A DNA stretch of 64,000 nt from Comamonadaceae bacterium ALPHA2B (GTDB lineage: Bacteria; Pseudomonadota; Gammaproteobacteria; Burkholderiales; Burkholderiaceae_C): the NCBI GenBank assembly GCA_005503065.1, contig SCOE01000009.1, positions 62,001 through 126,000 of the forward strand. Direction: 5' to 3'. The translations under genes were made by a program, and so were the position numbers. Shown in pieces: positions 62,725 through 64,000 of the stretch (its first letter is position 1; each line of letters opens with the position of its first letter). Under the pieces are notes generated by a model that was given only the letters and a program-made list of their open reading frames with translations, was not told where the DNA came from and ran no database searches.

Positions 62725-63897
62725 TCAGTAAGACCGCGGCATGCCGAGGTCGTGGTTGGCCACGTAGTTGAGGATCATCTCCTCGGACACCGGCGCGAAG
62801 CGGAACAGCCGTGCGTCGCGCCACAGCCGCTCGACGTGGAACTCGCTGGCGTAGCCCATGCCGCCCATCGTCTGCATCGCGCGCTCGGTGGCGCGCGCCA
62901 CCGCCTGCGCGGCCAGCAGCTTGGCGGCGTTGGCCTCGCTGCCGTAGGGCAGGCCCATGTCGCAGTTGGTCGCGGCCTTCAGGTTCAGCAGTTTCGCCGC
63001 CTCGACCTCGACGTGGCATTGCGCGAGCGGGAACTGCAGGCCCTGGTAGCTGGAGACCGGCTTGTCGCCGAACACCTTGCGCTCGTTGGCGTACTGCACG
63101 GCGAGCCGGATCGCCAGCGTGCCGGTGCCTGCGAGCGCCGCGGTGGTGACGATGCGCTCGGTGTTGAGCACGTCGAGCAGTTCGTGCCAGCCGCGGTGCA
63201 GCGTTCCCACGAGTTCGTCGGCGCGCACGCGCACGTCGTCGAAGAAGACGCTGCTCGACGCGAGCGTGCGCGTGCCGACCTTGTCGATGGCGGTGTGCGT
63301 CAGCCCCTGGCGCTCGACGTCGACCATGAACATCGACAGGCCGTCGCTGCGCGACTTGCATTCCGCGAGCTTCTTCGTGCGCGCCACGACCAGCATCTTG
63401 GCCGCGTCGGGCACGCCGGTGATCCAGATCTTGCGGCCGTTGAGGCGCCAGCCGTCGCCGTCGGCCTCGGCGTAGCTGCGCAGCTCGAGCGTGTTGGTGC
63501 CGGCGTCGGGCTCGGTCAGCGCCATGCAGCAGTTGATCTCGCCCGACACGATCTTCGGCAGCAGCTCGGCCTTCATCGCCGGCGTGCCGAACTTCGACAA
63601 CGCGACGCCACCGAAGATCGGATTGATCATGAACAGCTGGCCCACGGTGGCGCCCCCGCCGCAGGCCGCGAGCGTCTCGACCACCAGCGCGAGCTCGAGC
63701 ATCCCGAGCCCGGCGCCGCCCACCGCGGTGGGCAAGGCCGCGCCGCACAGGCCCGCCTCGCAGACGGCGAGCCAGAACTCCTTGGGGAACTGCTTGGCGG
63801 CATCCTGCTTGCGCCAGTACTCGGTGCCGAAGCGGTCGCCGACCTTGCGGGCGGCCTCAATCATCAGGTTCTGTTCGTCGGTGAGTCGGAAATCCAT
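62725..63897 (-). CDS. Acyl-CoA dehydrogenase
   Basis: A 390-residue protein, GAGGAG upstream of the ATG. Flavin motif MALTEPDAGTNTLE, with Thr-Asn replacing Ser-Asp. Helix-G Glu in LNTERIVTTAAL is the probable base; the C-terminal FAPVSEEMILNYVA has no medium-chain Glu. MGGMGYASEFHVERLWRDAR is standard. It is promoter-proximal in the minus operon ending with the esterase. Confidence 0.9.
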   Translation of the reverse strand: MDFRLTDEQNLMIEAARKVGDRFGTEYWRKQDAAKQFPKEFWLAVCEAGLCGAALPTAVGGAGLGMLELALVVETLAACGGGATVGQLFMINPIFGGVALSKFGTPAMKAELLPKIVSGEINCCMALTEPDAGTNTLELRSYAEADGDGWRLNGRKIWITGVPDAAKMLVVARTKKLAECKSRSDGLSMFMVDVERQGLTHTAIDKVGTRTLASSSVFFDDVRVRADELVGTLHRGWHELLDVLNTERIVTTAALAGTGTLAIRLAVQYANERKVFGDKPVSSYQGLQFPLAQCHVEVEAAKLLNLKAATNCDMGLPYGSEANAAKLLAAQAVARATERAMQTMGGMGYASEFHVERLWRDARLFRFAPVSEEMILNYVANHDLGMPRSY

Positions 63898-63922
63898 CGC
63901 TCTCGCTCCTCAGCATTCATTC

Positions 63923-63934
63923 GTTCAATCGAAC
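63923..63934. promoter_or_regulatory. Inverted repeat GTTC-N4-GAAC upstream of the last ACAD gene
   Basis: GTTC at 63923-63926 and GAAC at 63931-63934 are 26-37 bases upstream of the ACAD start. It uses the same GAAC/GTTC half-sites as the island element but in the opposite order, and it overlaps the stop codon of the partial frame at the window end. Weak evidence for an operator. Confidence 0.25.
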
Positions 63935-64000
63935 AACAGCCGCGTCGGATGCGCCAGCGCATCAACGATCGCGGCCAGCAATGCGGCACCGCCGACGCCG
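63925..64000 (-). CDS. C-terminal end of an unidentified coding region (partial)
   Basis: A minus-strand frame is open from the window edge to a TGA at 63925-63927, giving 24 residues ending in ALAHPTRLLFD. It has plausible coding composition and the orientation of the following operon, 27 bases from the ACAD start. Too short to assign to a family; it may be chance. Confidence 0.35.
   Translation of the reverse strand, partial: GVGGAALLAAIVDALAHPTRLLFD

Noticed and set aside
61193-63748. An 851-codon frame joining the acyl-CoA ligase to an N-terminal extension
   Set aside because: The extension is the ACAD gene read out of frame. The ligase begins at 62704 with a normal family N-terminus.

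Overview
The window is very GC-rich, gene-dense DNA with a betaproteobacterial (Burkholderiales-like) character. This is inferred from orphan Bug-type periplasmic receptors, many class III (CaiB/BaiF) CoA-transferases, HxlR and TetR regulators, and a liv-type ABC operon with an embedded acyl-CoA ligase. No rRNA, tRNA, CRISPR array, insertion sequence, phage or plasmid gene was seen. Nearly all of it is one acyl-CoA catabolic island.

Layout. 1-3216: the 3' part of an ADP-forming acyl-CoA synthetase, then a divergent NmrA-family oxidoreductase / HxlR regulator pair. 3304-7335: a MaoC-like gene divergent from an operon of two acyl-CoA dehydrogenases (ACADs, one apparently non-catalytic) and a CoA-transferase. 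7374-12855: a crotonase, two orphan Bug receptors, two hotdog thioesterases and a CoA-transferase. 12884-32168, minus strand: MBL hydrolase, acyl-CoA ligase, ACADs, crotonases, SDRs, MaoC-like protein, thioesterases, a biotin-dependent acyl-CoA carboxylase (alpha and beta), a LiuC-like hydratase, an MFS permease, an HMG-CoA-lyase-like enzyme and a further ACAD. 32399-38253: TetR regulator, MaoC, ETF-ubiquinone oxidoreductase, two PECR-like SDRs and a CoA-transferase. 38342-43620: alpha-methylacyl-CoA racemase-like gene divergent from MaoC, two ACADs and an FMN oxidoreductase. 44040-52163: a liv-type ABC importer with two binding proteins and an acyl-CoA ligase broken at an A10 run. 52200-58054, minus strand: two thiolase-superfamily proteins, each with a DUF35 protein, two MaoC-fold proteins, an FMN oxidoreductase and a crotonase. 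58297-63897, minus strand: decayed halohydrin-dehalogenase-like gene, tannase/feruloyl-esterase-like lipoprotein, SDR, acyl-CoA ligase and ACAD. A truncated frame runs off the right end.

How it fits together (inference). Acids are imported (liv system, Bug receptors, MFS) or released by the esterase, then activated by ligases or CoA-transferases. They are oxidised by nine ACADs whose electrons can enter the quinone pool through ETF-QO, then hydrated and reduced, and finally cleaved. Two cleavage routes are visible. One is carboxylase, LiuC-like hydratase and HMG-CoA-lyase-like enzyme, as used for 3-methyl-branched acyl-CoAs. The other is a thiolase-fold/DUF35/MaoC module resembling the retro-aldolase complexes of steroid side-chain degradation. 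With the racemase-like gene and PECR-like reductases, a methyl-branched, isoprenoid or alicyclic acid is the likeliest substrate class. The actual substrate cannot be read from sequence.

The most notable signal is a repeated 15-bp element, CTAAC-N4-GTTCGA or close variants, in at least seven promoter regions across about 57 kb. One copy lies beside the TetR gene at 32399, suggesting that this regulator controls the whole island.
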